NCBI GenBank assembly: GCA_041493205.1
Contig: JBGPYM010000078.1
Span: 1-12,075, forward strand
Reading direction: 5' to 3'
From: JBGPYM01 sp041493205
GTDB lineage: Bacteria > Bacteroidota > Ignavibacteria > UBA10030 > UBA6906
Length of the DNA: 12,075 nucleotides
Positions 1 through 5,943 of the stretch are shown in pieces. Both the position numbers and the translations under genes were made by a program. A model generated the notes under the pieces. It ran no database searches. It was not told the DNA's origin and was given only the letters and a program-made list of their open reading frames with translations. Within the stretch, counting starts at the first letter, position 1, and every line of letters begins with the position of its first letter.

Positions 1-321
1 CCAGACGGTCGCGTCGTCGTCCACGCCGGCAAAATGGATGCTGAGGGGCTCACCGGTCTTTTCCAGCGTGAACGTCCTGAAGTACCATCCCCAGCCGTCA
101 TACGAGGCACGCCCGGGATACTCCTCCCAGTATTTCGGCGTCTGTACCGTGTCCCATCCGGAGCGATCAGTCGCCCCGAGGAACCACTTCTCTGCCAGGC
201 CGGTCTTCAGGGAATCGGTCCTGAACAGCCACTCCCCGTCGAGCGAAATCCTGTATGTCGTTTGTGCGGAGACGGACACCGTACTCACCGCCATCAGAAT
301 GAGGAAAAAGTTGCGCGCCAT
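1..321 (-). CDS. Secreted glycoside hydrolase family 2-type protein, N-terminal fragment (runs off left edge)
   Basis: The window holds the first 107 codons, read leftward from an ATG at 321 to the window edge with no stop. Residues 1-19 form a signal peptide (short basic start, hydrophobic FFLILMAV core, small residues, likely cleavage after SVSA before Gln20), so the protein is exported. From about residue 24 the sequence matches the beta-sandwich N-terminal domain of GH2 enzymes: a DGEW start, a Trp-containing stretch before TPKYW, a Y-D-G-W-G-WYFRTF strand, and a V-D-D-D-A-T-V-W segment at the edge. Family members include beta-galactosidases, glucuronidases and mannosidases; the catalytic domain lies outside the window, so the substrate cannot be named. 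The same domain also occurs in non-GH2 carbohydrate-active enzymes such as sialate esterases. It follows gpmA by 12 nt and may be its operon partner. No clear Shine-Dalgarno is seen. Confidence 0.8.
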   Translation of the reverse strand, partial: MARNFFLILMAVSTVSVSAQTTYRISLDGEWLFRTDSLKTGLAEKWFLGATDRSGWDTVQTPKYWEEYPGRASYDGWGWYFRTFTLEKTGEPLSIHFAGVDDDATVW

Positions 322-333
322 GAAGGTTCCCGA

Positions 334-939
334 TCAGAGGTACGTGTGCGCGACGGGCGAGCCTGACTCGTTAAATTCGTAGACCAGGGGCACTCCCGTG
401 GGGATGTTCAGTTCAATGACTTCTTCCCGGGAAAGTTTGTCGAGGTGCATGACAAGCGACCGGAGGCTGTTGCCGTGGGCGACAATGATCAGCCGTTCGC
501 CTTTCCGTACGCGGGGCTCGATCACAGTTTGCCAGTACGGGAGCACGCGCTCCAGCGTATTCTTGAGGCTTTCTCCGTTCGGCGGCTGGATGTCAAAGCT
601 CCGCCGCCAGATCTTCACCTGGGCGTCGCCAAATTTTTGGGCGGTCTCCGCCTTGTTCAGACCCTGAAGGTCTCCGTAATGCCGCTCATTGAGCGCCTGA
701 TCCTGCGTTACGGGAATGTGCTTCTGATCCACGATGTCCAGCACGATCGAGAGCGTGTCGATCGCCCTGCGGAGAACGGAGGTGTACGCCCGGTCGAAGA
801 CGAACCCCTTCAGTTTTTCACCTGCCGCCTTCGCTTCGTCGACGCCTTTCGGCGAGAGGGGAACATCCACCCAGCCGGTGAACCGGTTTTCGAGATTCCA
901 TTGTGATTCACCATGACGGAGAAGTACGAGTTTGGACAT
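334..939 (-). CDS. gpmA: 2,3-bisphosphoglycerate-dependent phosphoglycerate mutase
   Basis: Interconverts 3-phosphoglycerate and 2-phosphoglycerate in glycolysis and gluconeogenesis, in the cytoplasm, through a phosphohistidine intermediate. The 201-residue protein opens with the family signature LLRHGESQWN: Arg8 and His9 are the phosphate-binding arginine and the phosphorylated histidine. ALNERHYGDLQGLNKAET (82-99) carries the catalytic Glu85 and is diagnostic of the dPGM branch rather than generic histidine phosphatases. VAHGNSLR (153-160) supplies the second active-site His155. At 201 residues it is shorter than the roughly 250-residue E. coli enzyme and lacks the long C-terminal tail, as in other short bacterial and yeast forms. 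The ATG at 939 places the motif at the usual distance from the N-terminus. It lies 27 nt after the acyltransferase stop and 12 nt before the GH2-type gene. No Shine-Dalgarno is seen upstream. Confidence 0.95.
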   Translation of the reverse strand: MSKLVLLRHGESQWNLENRFTGWVDVPLSPKGVDEAKAAGEKLKGFVFDRAYTSVLRRAIDTLSIVLDIVDQKHIPVTQDQALNERHYGDLQGLNKAETAQKFGDAQVKIWRRSFDIQPPNGESLKNTLERVLPYWQTVIEPRVRKGERLIIVAHGNSLRSLVMHLDKLSREEVIELNIPTGVPLVYEFNESGSPVAHTYL

Positions 940-966
940 TGCCGGATATCTGTGAATGGTGGATAA

Positions 967-2169
967 TCAGTTGGGCCCAAAAAAGAACACAAGGATGAAG
1001 CATGCGAGCACGGTTGTCTGCACGAGCCGGCGGACGGTGAGCGGCCCCGCCTTCACTTTTTCCCACACATAGGCGAGCGCGATCATCAGCGCCAGAAGGA
1101 TGAGGGTCGTCAGGACAGCTTCAGGGTACCTGAACGAATGCCGGACGCGGTCGGTGAATGTGAACGGGCCGAATTTCCCGTAGACCAGAAGGAGGTGCGT
1201 CGCGTAGACGAGCAGCGATTCGCGTCCCACGAGCGTCACCATCGATCCCCGGGAGACCCCCCTGGACTGTTCGAAACGGTACATCCCCGCACAGAGGAGG
1301 AGGACGATGCCAAGGCGGAGAAGTGTGAAGGCAGGGCTGAACAGCCAGTAGTCATACGTCGGGTACACTAGCGCGGACAGTGCGTGGAGAGGAAAAGACA
1401 CCACGATGAGGGCAAGCCCGGCGAACGCCGCCCTGTTCATCGTCCTGCCGACCGGGTCGCCGCCGGGGTGTTCCTGCGCGGCATCTTTTGCACGCAGATA
1501 GGCATGCCCTGCAATGGCCCCGGCAAAAAGGAACACCGACCAGGGGAACAGGGGAAAGAGGGATTCGTGCACGCCGTTCATGAACGATGCAAGCGGCACC
1601 GGGAGGAATGCCCGGAATTCAATTCCCCAGACGACCGGCGTGGCAACCAGGATGATCAGTGCGCAACCGGTGGTAAACGCATAGAGCCTGCGTTCGGACC
1701 GGAGGATCAGGAGCATCACCTGTAGGAACAGAAGGCTGGCGGCGATGCACTGCAGGACATCAACCTGCCAGAAGATCTGCCAGGCGGTCTCCCCCGCCTC
1801 ATACCGGAGATGATAATAATTGAATTTCGGGATATGGAGGGAGTAGCCGATCACCATGACGAACAGCAGGCGCCCGATCTGGCGGAAGAGCGGCCAGCCA
1901 AAGGAGAGATAGTCGTTGATCTTCCGGCGCGTCGTGACGGCATACGCCATCCCTGAGGCGAACAGGAACGACGGCGCGACGAGGCCGTTGATAAACTTGA
2001 TGACCTGAAACACCGGGGAATCCCACAGTGGCGGGAGGAGCGTCGCGTTGAACACGTGCGTTTCGATCATCACGATGACGGCCCACCCGCGGAGGAGGTC
2101 GATAAATTCGATCCGCCGTTTGGGAGAGGTGTCCTGGAGCATGGCAGGATCCCGCAGGAGGTACGACAT
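967..2169 (-). CDS. Multi-pass membrane acyltransferase, HGSNAT/DUF1624 (OpgC-like) type
   Basis: A roughly 400-residue integral membrane protein with about nine or ten hydrophobic segments. Residues 20-40 carry the family N-terminal signature: IEFIDLLRGWAVIVM followed by Glu36 and His38, with the Asp/Arg of DLLRG and the His being the residues conserved in these acyltransferases. APSFLFASG (65-73) and FPLFPWSVFLFAGA (205-218) are typical of the heparan-alpha-glucosaminide N-acetyltransferase catalytic family. VGRESLLVYATHLLLVYG (314-331) resembles the C-terminal helix of acyltransferase-3-like proteins. By family it should pass an acyl or acetyl group across the membrane onto a sugar or lipid head group; the acceptor is unknown. 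Two starts are possible: ATG at 2169 (used here) or ATG at 2142 (MLQDTSPKRR), which leaves a shorter tail before the first helix. Neither has a Shine-Dalgarno; the leader before 2169 is pyrimidine-rich on the coding strand. It follows the response regulator by 37 nt. Confidence 0.72.
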   Translation of the reverse strand: MSYLLRDPAMLQDTSPKRRIEFIDLLRGWAVIVMIETHVFNATLLPPLWDSPVFQVIKFINGLVAPSFLFASGMAYAVTTRRKINDYLSFGWPLFRQIGRLLFVMVIGYSLHIPKFNYYHLRYEAGETAWQIFWQVDVLQCIAASLLFLQVMLLILRSERRLYAFTTGCALIILVATPVVWGIEFRAFLPVPLASFMNGVHESLFPLFPWSVFLFAGAIAGHAYLRAKDAAQEHPGGDPVGRTMNRAAFAGLALIVVSFPLHALSALVYPTYDYWLFSPAFTLLRLGIVLLLCAGMYRFEQSRGVSRGSMVTLVGRESLLVYATHLLLVYGKFGPFTFTDRVRHSFRYPEAVLTTLILLALMIALAYVWEKVKAGPLTVRRLVQTTVLACFILVFFFGPN

Positions 2170-2206
2170 GGGAGGGAAAGGAGCCGCGTCCGGGTGCGAG
2201 GGGAGG

Positions 2207-2581
2207 CTACTCGCCGATGGTGTCTTTGATGATCTGCTCGAGCTCGTCCAGGTCGACGGGTTTTGTAATATAGGCAGCCCCGCCGATATCCTTGCCGAAC
2301 TTCTTTGCGTAGTAGTCGTCGACCCCCGTGAGAAACACGAAGGGGAGTAACTCGAATTCCTGATCCTTCTTGATCTCCTGAAAGAGCTCGAACCCGTTCG
2401 TCCCGGGCATGACGAGATCGGACACCACAATGCTCGGTTTGAGCTTGTGGATGACCTTCAGCGCCGCCTCCGCGCCTTCCACCGTTTTAACGGTGAATCC
2501 ACGCTGCTGGAGGCCGGTGCTCGTCGCCTTGAGGATCGACGGCTCATCGTCGACAAGAAGTACCAGTTTGTCTTTCAGCAT
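2207..2581 (-). CDS. Single-domain response regulator (CheY-like receiver)
   Basis: A stand-alone receiver domain of 124 residues with no output domain. All phosphorylation-site residues are visible: the acidic pair Asp11-Asp12 in LLVDDEPS, phospho-acceptor Asp55 in VVSDLVMPG, the switch Thr85 in VFLTG, and Lys107 in YITKPVDLDEL. It should therefore accept a phosphate from a histidine kinase and act through protein-protein contact, as CheY or Spo0F do. No kinase or partner is encoded in the window, so its target is unknown. The ATG at 2581 is chosen because the first beta strand (KLVLLVDD) follows at once; upstream in-frame codons run into the end of hpnE. It lies 38 nt downstream of hpnE and 37 nt upstream of the membrane acyltransferase gene. 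It may be read through from hpnC or from a candidate promoter at 2588-2616. Confidence 0.9.
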   Translation of the reverse strand: MLKDKLVLLVDDEPSILKATSTGLQQRGFTVKTVEGAEAALKVIHKLKPSIVVSDLVMPGTNGFELFQEIKKDQEFELLPFVFLTGVDDYYAKKFGKDIGGAAYITKPVDLDELEQIIKDTIGE

Positions 2582-2587
2582 GAAGTC

Positions 2588-2616
2588 AATATCATGATTC
2601 GCGCATCGAAAAGCAA
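2588..2616 (-). promoter_or_regulatory. Possible promoter before the response regulator
   Basis: On the minus strand TTGCTT (2616-2611) and GATATT (2593-2588) are separated by exactly 17 nt, in a locally A+T-rich 38-nt gap between hpnE and the response regulator. The -10 ends 6 nt before the ATG at 2581, so the transcript would start at or next to the start codon and be leaderless or nearly so. The -10 match is only partial, and the gene could equally be read through from hpnE. Confidence 0.3.
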
Positions 2617-2619
2617 TGC

Positions 2620-3966
2620 CTAGTGCGGGCCCGTCACGTACGCTGTCGCGAGGTCGACACATCGTTCCCCGCTCGTGATTGCGCCTTCGATCGTCGCGGG
2701 CAATCCTGTTGCCGTCCAGTCGCCCGCAAGAAACAGATTGCGCACGGGTGTCCGCGCCTCGGGACGCATGCGCTCAACCGCGGGCGTACACGCAAAGGTC
2801 GCACGTTTTTCGCGAATGACGACGGCATGATCCGGCGCATCCGCTTCCGGACCGTACACGGCCGTCAGATCCTGCGCGGCGGCCTGTGTCAGCTCATCAT
2901 TCGTCATCGTCACTGCAGTGTGTGCGGCGCTGATGACCGCGGAGAGATGGCCGCCCCGGCCCGGCGTGCGGCAGATCTTCCGCCTGTTGAACACCCATTG
3001 CACTCTCCTGCCGATGACGCCGCAAAACTCCTGCGGCATGAAATCCCGGTGATACCAGAGATGCACCGATACGATGGGCGATGAAGGGGCCGCCGCCATT
3101 GCCGCGAGGTATCCGGCGTCGCGCAGATGTGCGGGGAGGAGGGCCGCCGCCTTGCCGGGAGGTACGGCGAGGATAAGCGCCGAACACTCAATGGTCGCTC
3201 CGTCCCGGAGCCGGACGGCGCCAATCGCATCGCCGTCCCTCCTGCTTTCCACCACATCCTGTCCGCACCGGACCTCTCCTCCCTGGCGCGCGATGGCGGC
3301 GACGGCGGCATCCACGTACAACTCGGACAAACCGACGGTCGGAAGGGCGATGGCCGAGCTCCTGCGACCATGCAGGAACGCCGCGCGGAGGGACCGGATG
3401 AACACCAGCGCCGAAGCCGCCGCGCAATGCTCGTTCATGATCGAGACGGCAAGGGGTTCCCAGAACGACCGTTTGGTCTCGGCAGACTGGCCGACGGCGT
3501 CGAGCCACTCTTCCACAGTCATTGCGGCCAGCCTTCCGGCGGCTTCCTCGCGGAAGGTGGCAAGCGCGAGGCCCGCGCGCATCATGCGCACTTTATCTCC
3601 TGGTGAAAACAACGTGCTTGCGGCAATGCCTCCCGCGAGATGGAGCGGGGAGGGAAGACCGGGGAGCCGGAACGTGCAGAAGCCACGCTGGGGGTGGTGG
3701 AAGGTGAGTGCGGGGTGGTCCTGAACGGCGAGGAGGGGGCGCGTTCCGATGGTCTCCAGAAAACGGAGTGTGCGATGATACCCCGCGATCAGAACATGCT
3801 GCCCGTTGTCGATGACCTCACCGGTGCGGTCGTCGGTAAATGAGAGGGCTCTTCCGCCGGGCGCGGCGCGTTGCTCCAGGAGGACGACGGGGATCCCCCG
3901 CGCAGAAAGGCCAACGCCGGCAGCCAGGCCGCTGAGGCCCCCGCCGACGATGACGACAGGCTTCAA
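2620..3966 (-). CDS. hpnE: Hydroxysqualene dehydroxylase (squalene-associated FAD-dependent desaturase)
   Basis: Last step of the three-enzyme bacterial squalene route: an FAD-dependent reductive removal of the hydroxyl of hydroxysqualene to give squalene. Counting from the TTG at 3966 (448 residues), the N-terminus is a dinucleotide-binding Rossmann fold, VVIVGGGLSGLAAG (4-17), with Glu31 at the end of the second strand for the adenosine ribose. GGRA (37-40) and DNGQHVLIAGY (53-63) follow. The C-terminus has the FAD-closing motif NLFLAGDWTATGLPATIEG (from residue 410) typical of HpnE and phytoene-desaturase-like oxidoreductases. The context beside hpnC and hpnD favours HpnE over carotenoid desaturases. 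Start choice: the TTG lies in a TTGA overlap with the hpnD stop, and gives a normal short N-terminus (MKPVV). The alternative GTG at 4014 would add 16 residues ahead of the Rossmann fold and overlap hpnD by 52 nt. Neither has a Shine-Dalgarno. Confidence 0.9.
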   Translation of the reverse strand: MKPVVIVGGGLSGLAAGVGLSARGIPVVLLEQRAAPGGRALSFTDDRTGEVIDNGQHVLIAGYHRTLRFLETIGTRPLLAVQDHPALTFHHPQRGFCTFRLPGLPSPLHLAGGIAASTLFSPGDKVRMMRAGLALATFREEAAGRLAAMTVEEWLDAVGQSAETKRSFWEPLAVSIMNEHCAAASALVFIRSLRAAFLHGRRSSAIALPTVGLSELYVDAAVAAIARQGGEVRCGQDVVESRRDGDAIGAVRLRDGATIECSALILAVPPGKAAALLPAHLRDAGYLAAMAAAPSSPIVSVHLWYHRDFMPQEFCGVIGRRVQWVFNRRKICRTPGRGGHLSAVISAAHTAVTMTNDELTQAAAQDLTAVYGPEADAPDHAVVIREKRATFACTPAVERMRPEARTPVRNLFLAGDWTATGLPATIEGAITSGERCVDLATAYVTGPH

Positions 3967-4853
3967 TGGGGTTGGGGCGTGGGGTGATCGGAGGTCCAGG
4001 AACGGCCGAGCCACGAATACTTCAGCGTGTTGCTGAGCCAGTACCGGAAAGCGATGAGGAGCTTCATGAGGGACGAGATGGAAATCCGCCGCTCAAAGAC
4101 GTTGTAGTTCGACCGCTTGATGCGCTGGAGCGTGTGGGCATAAATGGACCACATGATCCTGGCGGCAAAGAAGAACCGTTTGTCTTCATTGCGCAGCGCA
4201 TCGCGGGCCATGTCGAAGTAGCGGCTGGCCCGGTCACACTCAAACCGCATCATGGTGACGAATTCAGGAGTATACCGGCATGCCAGGAGATCCTCCTCCG
4301 TGCACCCGAACCGGCGGAGGTCTTCCAGCGGCAGGTAAATGCGGCCCCGGCGGGAGTCTTCCTTGATGTCGCGCAGAATGTTCGTCAGCTGCAGCGCAAT
4401 GCCGAGATTGATCGCATACTCGCGCGTGGAATCATTCCGGTAGCCGAAGATCTGACGGCACATCAATCCCACGGACGAGGCAACGAGCATGCAGTAGTTC
4501 CGCAGCTCCTCGAACGTTGCATACCGCGTTTTGCCCAGATCCATTTCCATGCCCCGTATCAGATCGTAAAAGTGATCGACGGGAATATTGAACTTGCGCG
4601 CGGTGGTATTCAGCTGGTTCAGGAGGGGGTACGCGGAGCGTCCTTTGAGCGCGCGGCCGAGCTCCATCCGCCATCGCCGGAGCAGGACGACCTTGCTGTG
4701 CGGGTCCGATCCTTCGTCGACGATGTCGTCTGTGTAGCGGCAGAACGCATAGACCGTGTGGATCGCTTCGCGCTTCTGTTTCGGAAGGAGCGAAAAGGAA
4801 TAGTAGAAGCTGGTATTGCTGCTTCTGGTTACGTCCGTTGCGGAGTTTTCCAT
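3963..4853 (-). CDS. hpnD: Presqualene diphosphate synthase (squalene/phytoene synthase family)
   Basis: Condenses two farnesyl diphosphates head-to-head to presqualene diphosphate, the first committed step to squalene. The 296-residue protein is all-alpha, as expected for trans-isoprenyl diphosphate synthases of this family. The first Mg-binding aspartate-rich motif is DDIVDE (42-47) following YAFCRYT. The second is NILRDIKED (158-166), followed by the family signature GRIYLPLEDLRRFG (170-183). The N-terminal FYYSFSLLPKQKREAI also fits. The ATG at 4853 lies inside the last codons of hpnC (25-nt overlap), arguing for one message and translational coupling; a longer reading upstream would only overlap hpnC more. 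The stop overlaps the preferred TTG of hpnE. On sequence alone a phytoene synthase cannot be fully excluded, but adjacency to HpnC- and HpnE-type partners makes HpnD much more likely. Confidence 0.9.
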   Translation of the reverse strand: MENSATDVTRSSNTSFYYSFSLLPKQKREAIHTVYAFCRYTDDIVDEGSDPHSKVVLLRRWRMELGRALKGRSAYPLLNQLNTTARKFNIPVDHFYDLIRGMEMDLGKTRYATFEELRNYCMLVASSVGLMCRQIFGYRNDSTREYAINLGIALQLTNILRDIKEDSRRGRIYLPLEDLRRFGCTEEDLLACRYTPEFVTMMRFECDRASRYFDMARDALRNEDKRFFFAARIMWSIYAHTLQRIKRSNYNVFERRISISSLMKLLIAFRYWLSNTLKYSWLGRSWTSDHPTPQPH

Positions 4854-5722
4854 TTCATCCGATCCGCGAGTGCCGCCGCGACAATTGCGGCTTTCGTCAT
4901 GAGTGAAAGAGCAGGACGGTGGTGGAGGACATCCCACCCCACGTGTTCAACCGCCCCGAGAATTGCCAGCCCTCCGCGTACGGTGAGGGCCAGCTCGAAT
5001 CTGAGCGGGGGGACGGCTTCCTGCACCAGGGGGCGCCCTTCGACCAGGAGGTTCCTCGCACGGCTGACCTGGAGCTGCATACAGGCAATAAATCGCGCGT
5101 CGACGCGCCCCTCCCCGAGTGCTGCCTCAGTATAACCAAATCGGTCAAAATCTTCAAGCGGGATGTAGAGGCGTCCGTTGCGCCAGTCCACCGAGACATC
5201 CTGGCAGAAATTCGCCAGTTGCAGCCCCGAACAGATGCTGTCGGAGAGCACAAACGTCCTCGGTGTGGCATTGCCGAATATGTGCAGAACGATACGGCCC
5301 ACGGGATTTGCGGAGAACGAGCAATACTCCATCAGCTCGCCGGCATCGCGGAACCGGGTCGTGGTCACGTCAAGCCGGAATGCGGTGAGGAGGTCCGCAA
5401 AGAGCTGACGCGGAATTCCCGTGCGCGCAGCGGTCTCCGCAAGCGCGACGAACACCGGATGGTCGGCCCTGCCCTCGTAGCAGTCGTCCAGCTTCTGCTG
5501 CCAATCGTCGAGTTTCGCCAGCCGCGTTGCCGCAGGCAGGTTTCCCTCGTCGGCAAAGTCGTCGGCCGTGCGCGCGAACGCGTAGACGGCGGCCACAAAC
5601 GGACGTTGCGCGCGCGGGAGGAACCGTGACGCGACCGGAAAATTTTCGTAGTGGGTCCGCGCGAGTTCCTCGCAGTACGCAAACGCAGCGCGGATATCGG
5701 ACGAACCGGAAATGTGATCCAC
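4829..5722 (-). CDS. hpnC: Hydroxysqualene synthase (squalene/phytoene synthase family)
   Basis: Converts presqualene diphosphate to hydroxysqualene, which HpnE then reduces to squalene. It is the paralogue of the next gene, hpnD. From the GTG at 5722 it has 297 residues. HYENFPVASRFLPRAQRP (24-41) and AVYAFARTADDFADEG (45-60) are characteristic of HpnC; D54-D55-x-x-D58 is the first metal-binding motif. LQLANFCQDVSVDW (167-180), with Asp175 and Asp179, is the second, followed by GRLYIPLEDFDRFGY. Start choice: an ATG at 5785 would add 21 residues (MPFVVIRNG...), but it lies upstream of a good promoter at 5747-5775 whose transcript would begin near 5740. The GTG at 5722 follows that promoter and precedes the conserved region directly. 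Neither has a Shine-Dalgarno. It is the first gene of the leftward train. No squalene-hopene cyclase is seen in the window. Confidence 0.9.
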   Translation of the reverse strand: MDHISGSSDIRAAFAYCEELARTHYENFPVASRFLPRAQRPFVAAVYAFARTADDFADEGNLPAATRLAKLDDWQQKLDDCYEGRADHPVFVALAETAARTGIPRQLFADLLTAFRLDVTTTRFRDAGELMEYCSFSANPVGRIVLHIFGNATPRTFVLSDSICSGLQLANFCQDVSVDWRNGRLYIPLEDFDRFGYTEAALGEGRVDARFIACMQLQVSRARNLLVEGRPLVQEAVPPLRFELALTVRGGLAILGAVEHVGWDVLHHRPALSLMTKAAIVAAALADRMKWKTPQRT

Positions 5723-5746
5723 CGTCGGAAGTATGATGGGGGAAAA

Positions 5747-5775
5747 AATATATCCAATTCCGTTCCGAATAACAA
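5747..5775 (-). promoter_or_regulatory. Promoter of the hpnCDE train
   Basis: Minus strand: TTGTTA (5775-5770), a 17-nt spacer, then TATATT (5752-5747) continued by further T residues. Transcription should start near 5740, 18 nt before the GTG chosen for hpnC. The T-extended -10 also resembles the TAnnTTT element described for Bacteroidota. It is an A+T-rich patch in G+C-rich DNA and sits back to back with the tRNA promoter. It is read from sequence only. Confidence 0.6.
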
Positions 5776-5808
5776 CGAACGGCATGCTGCGCCGCCGCCG
5801 CCGCGAGG

Positions 5809-5837
5809 TTGCTCTTTTGGGCCTGATTGCGTATCTT
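5809..5837 (+). promoter_or_regulatory. Promoter of tRNA-Met and the tilS train
   Basis: Plus strand: TTGCTC (5809-5814), a 17-nt spacer, then TATCTT (5832-5837) followed by four more T residues. The -10 ends 10 nt before the first base of the tRNA at 5848, giving a very short 5' leader for the precursor. Because tilS begins only 23 nt after the tRNA with no terminator between, the same promoter probably also serves tilS, hpt and ftsH. Its layout mirrors the divergent hpnC promoter. Confidence 0.65.
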
Positions 5838-5847
5838 TTTTGACCGT

Positions 5848-5920
5848 GGCGGGATAGCTCAGGCGGTAGAGCAACGGAATCATAATCCGTGTGTCGGGGG
5901 TTCGAATCCCTCTCCCGCTA
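5848..5920 (+). tRNA. tRNA-Met (CAU), elongator type
   Basis: A complete 73-nt cloverleaf. The acceptor stem GGCGGGA (5848-5854) pairs with TCCCGCT (5913-5919), the first pair being a G1-U72 wobble. D arm: GCTC, 8-nt loop, GAGC. Anticodon stem ACGGA/TCCGT closes the 7-nt loop ATCATAA with anticodon CAU. Variable loop GTGTC; T arm GGGGG-TTCGAAT-CCCTC. The discriminator is A73 and CCA is not encoded. It is not an initiator: the anticodon stem lacks the three G-C pairs and positions 1 and 72 pair, though weakly. Position 32 is A, where C or U is usual. A tRNA-Ile2 whose C34 is converted to lysidine also has a CAU gene anticodon and cannot be excluded by eye, especially since tilS follows 23 nt downstream. 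Elongator Met is the better guess from the overall shape. Confidence 0.9.
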
Positions 5921-5943
5921 CTATGGCTTAACGGTGTGATGCC

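Noticed and set aside
970..979. TTGGGCCCAA palindrome at the end of the acyltransferase gene
   Set aside because: A 10-bp palindrome overlapping the last codons, with no loop or T-tract on the coding strand, so not a terminator; likely chance.
2170..2430. An 87-residue N-terminal extension of the membrane acyltransferase
   Set aside because: It overlaps the response regulator in another frame and is Ser/Arg/Pro-rich shadow sequence. The family signature begins only after the ATG at 2169 or 2142.
4854..4937. A 28-residue N-terminal extension of hpnD
   Set aside because: It would lengthen the overlap with hpnC from 25 to over 100 nt and is unlike HpnD N-termini. MENSATD at 4853 leads directly into the conserved region.
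3966..5135. A 389-codon open frame on the plus strand opposite hpnD and hpnC
   Set aside because: It is a mirror of two genes with clear aspartate-rich motifs on the minus strand. Its translation shows no recognisable domain.
5789..5805. GCC trinucleotide run between the divergent promoters
   Set aside because: Only about four perfect units, too short to be called a microsatellite of note; expected in G+C-rich DNA.
5848..5920. Initiator tRNA-fMet
   Set aside because: Position 1 pairs with 72 (wobble), and the anticodon stem is ACGGA/TCCGT rather than carrying three consecutive G-C pairs next to the loop.
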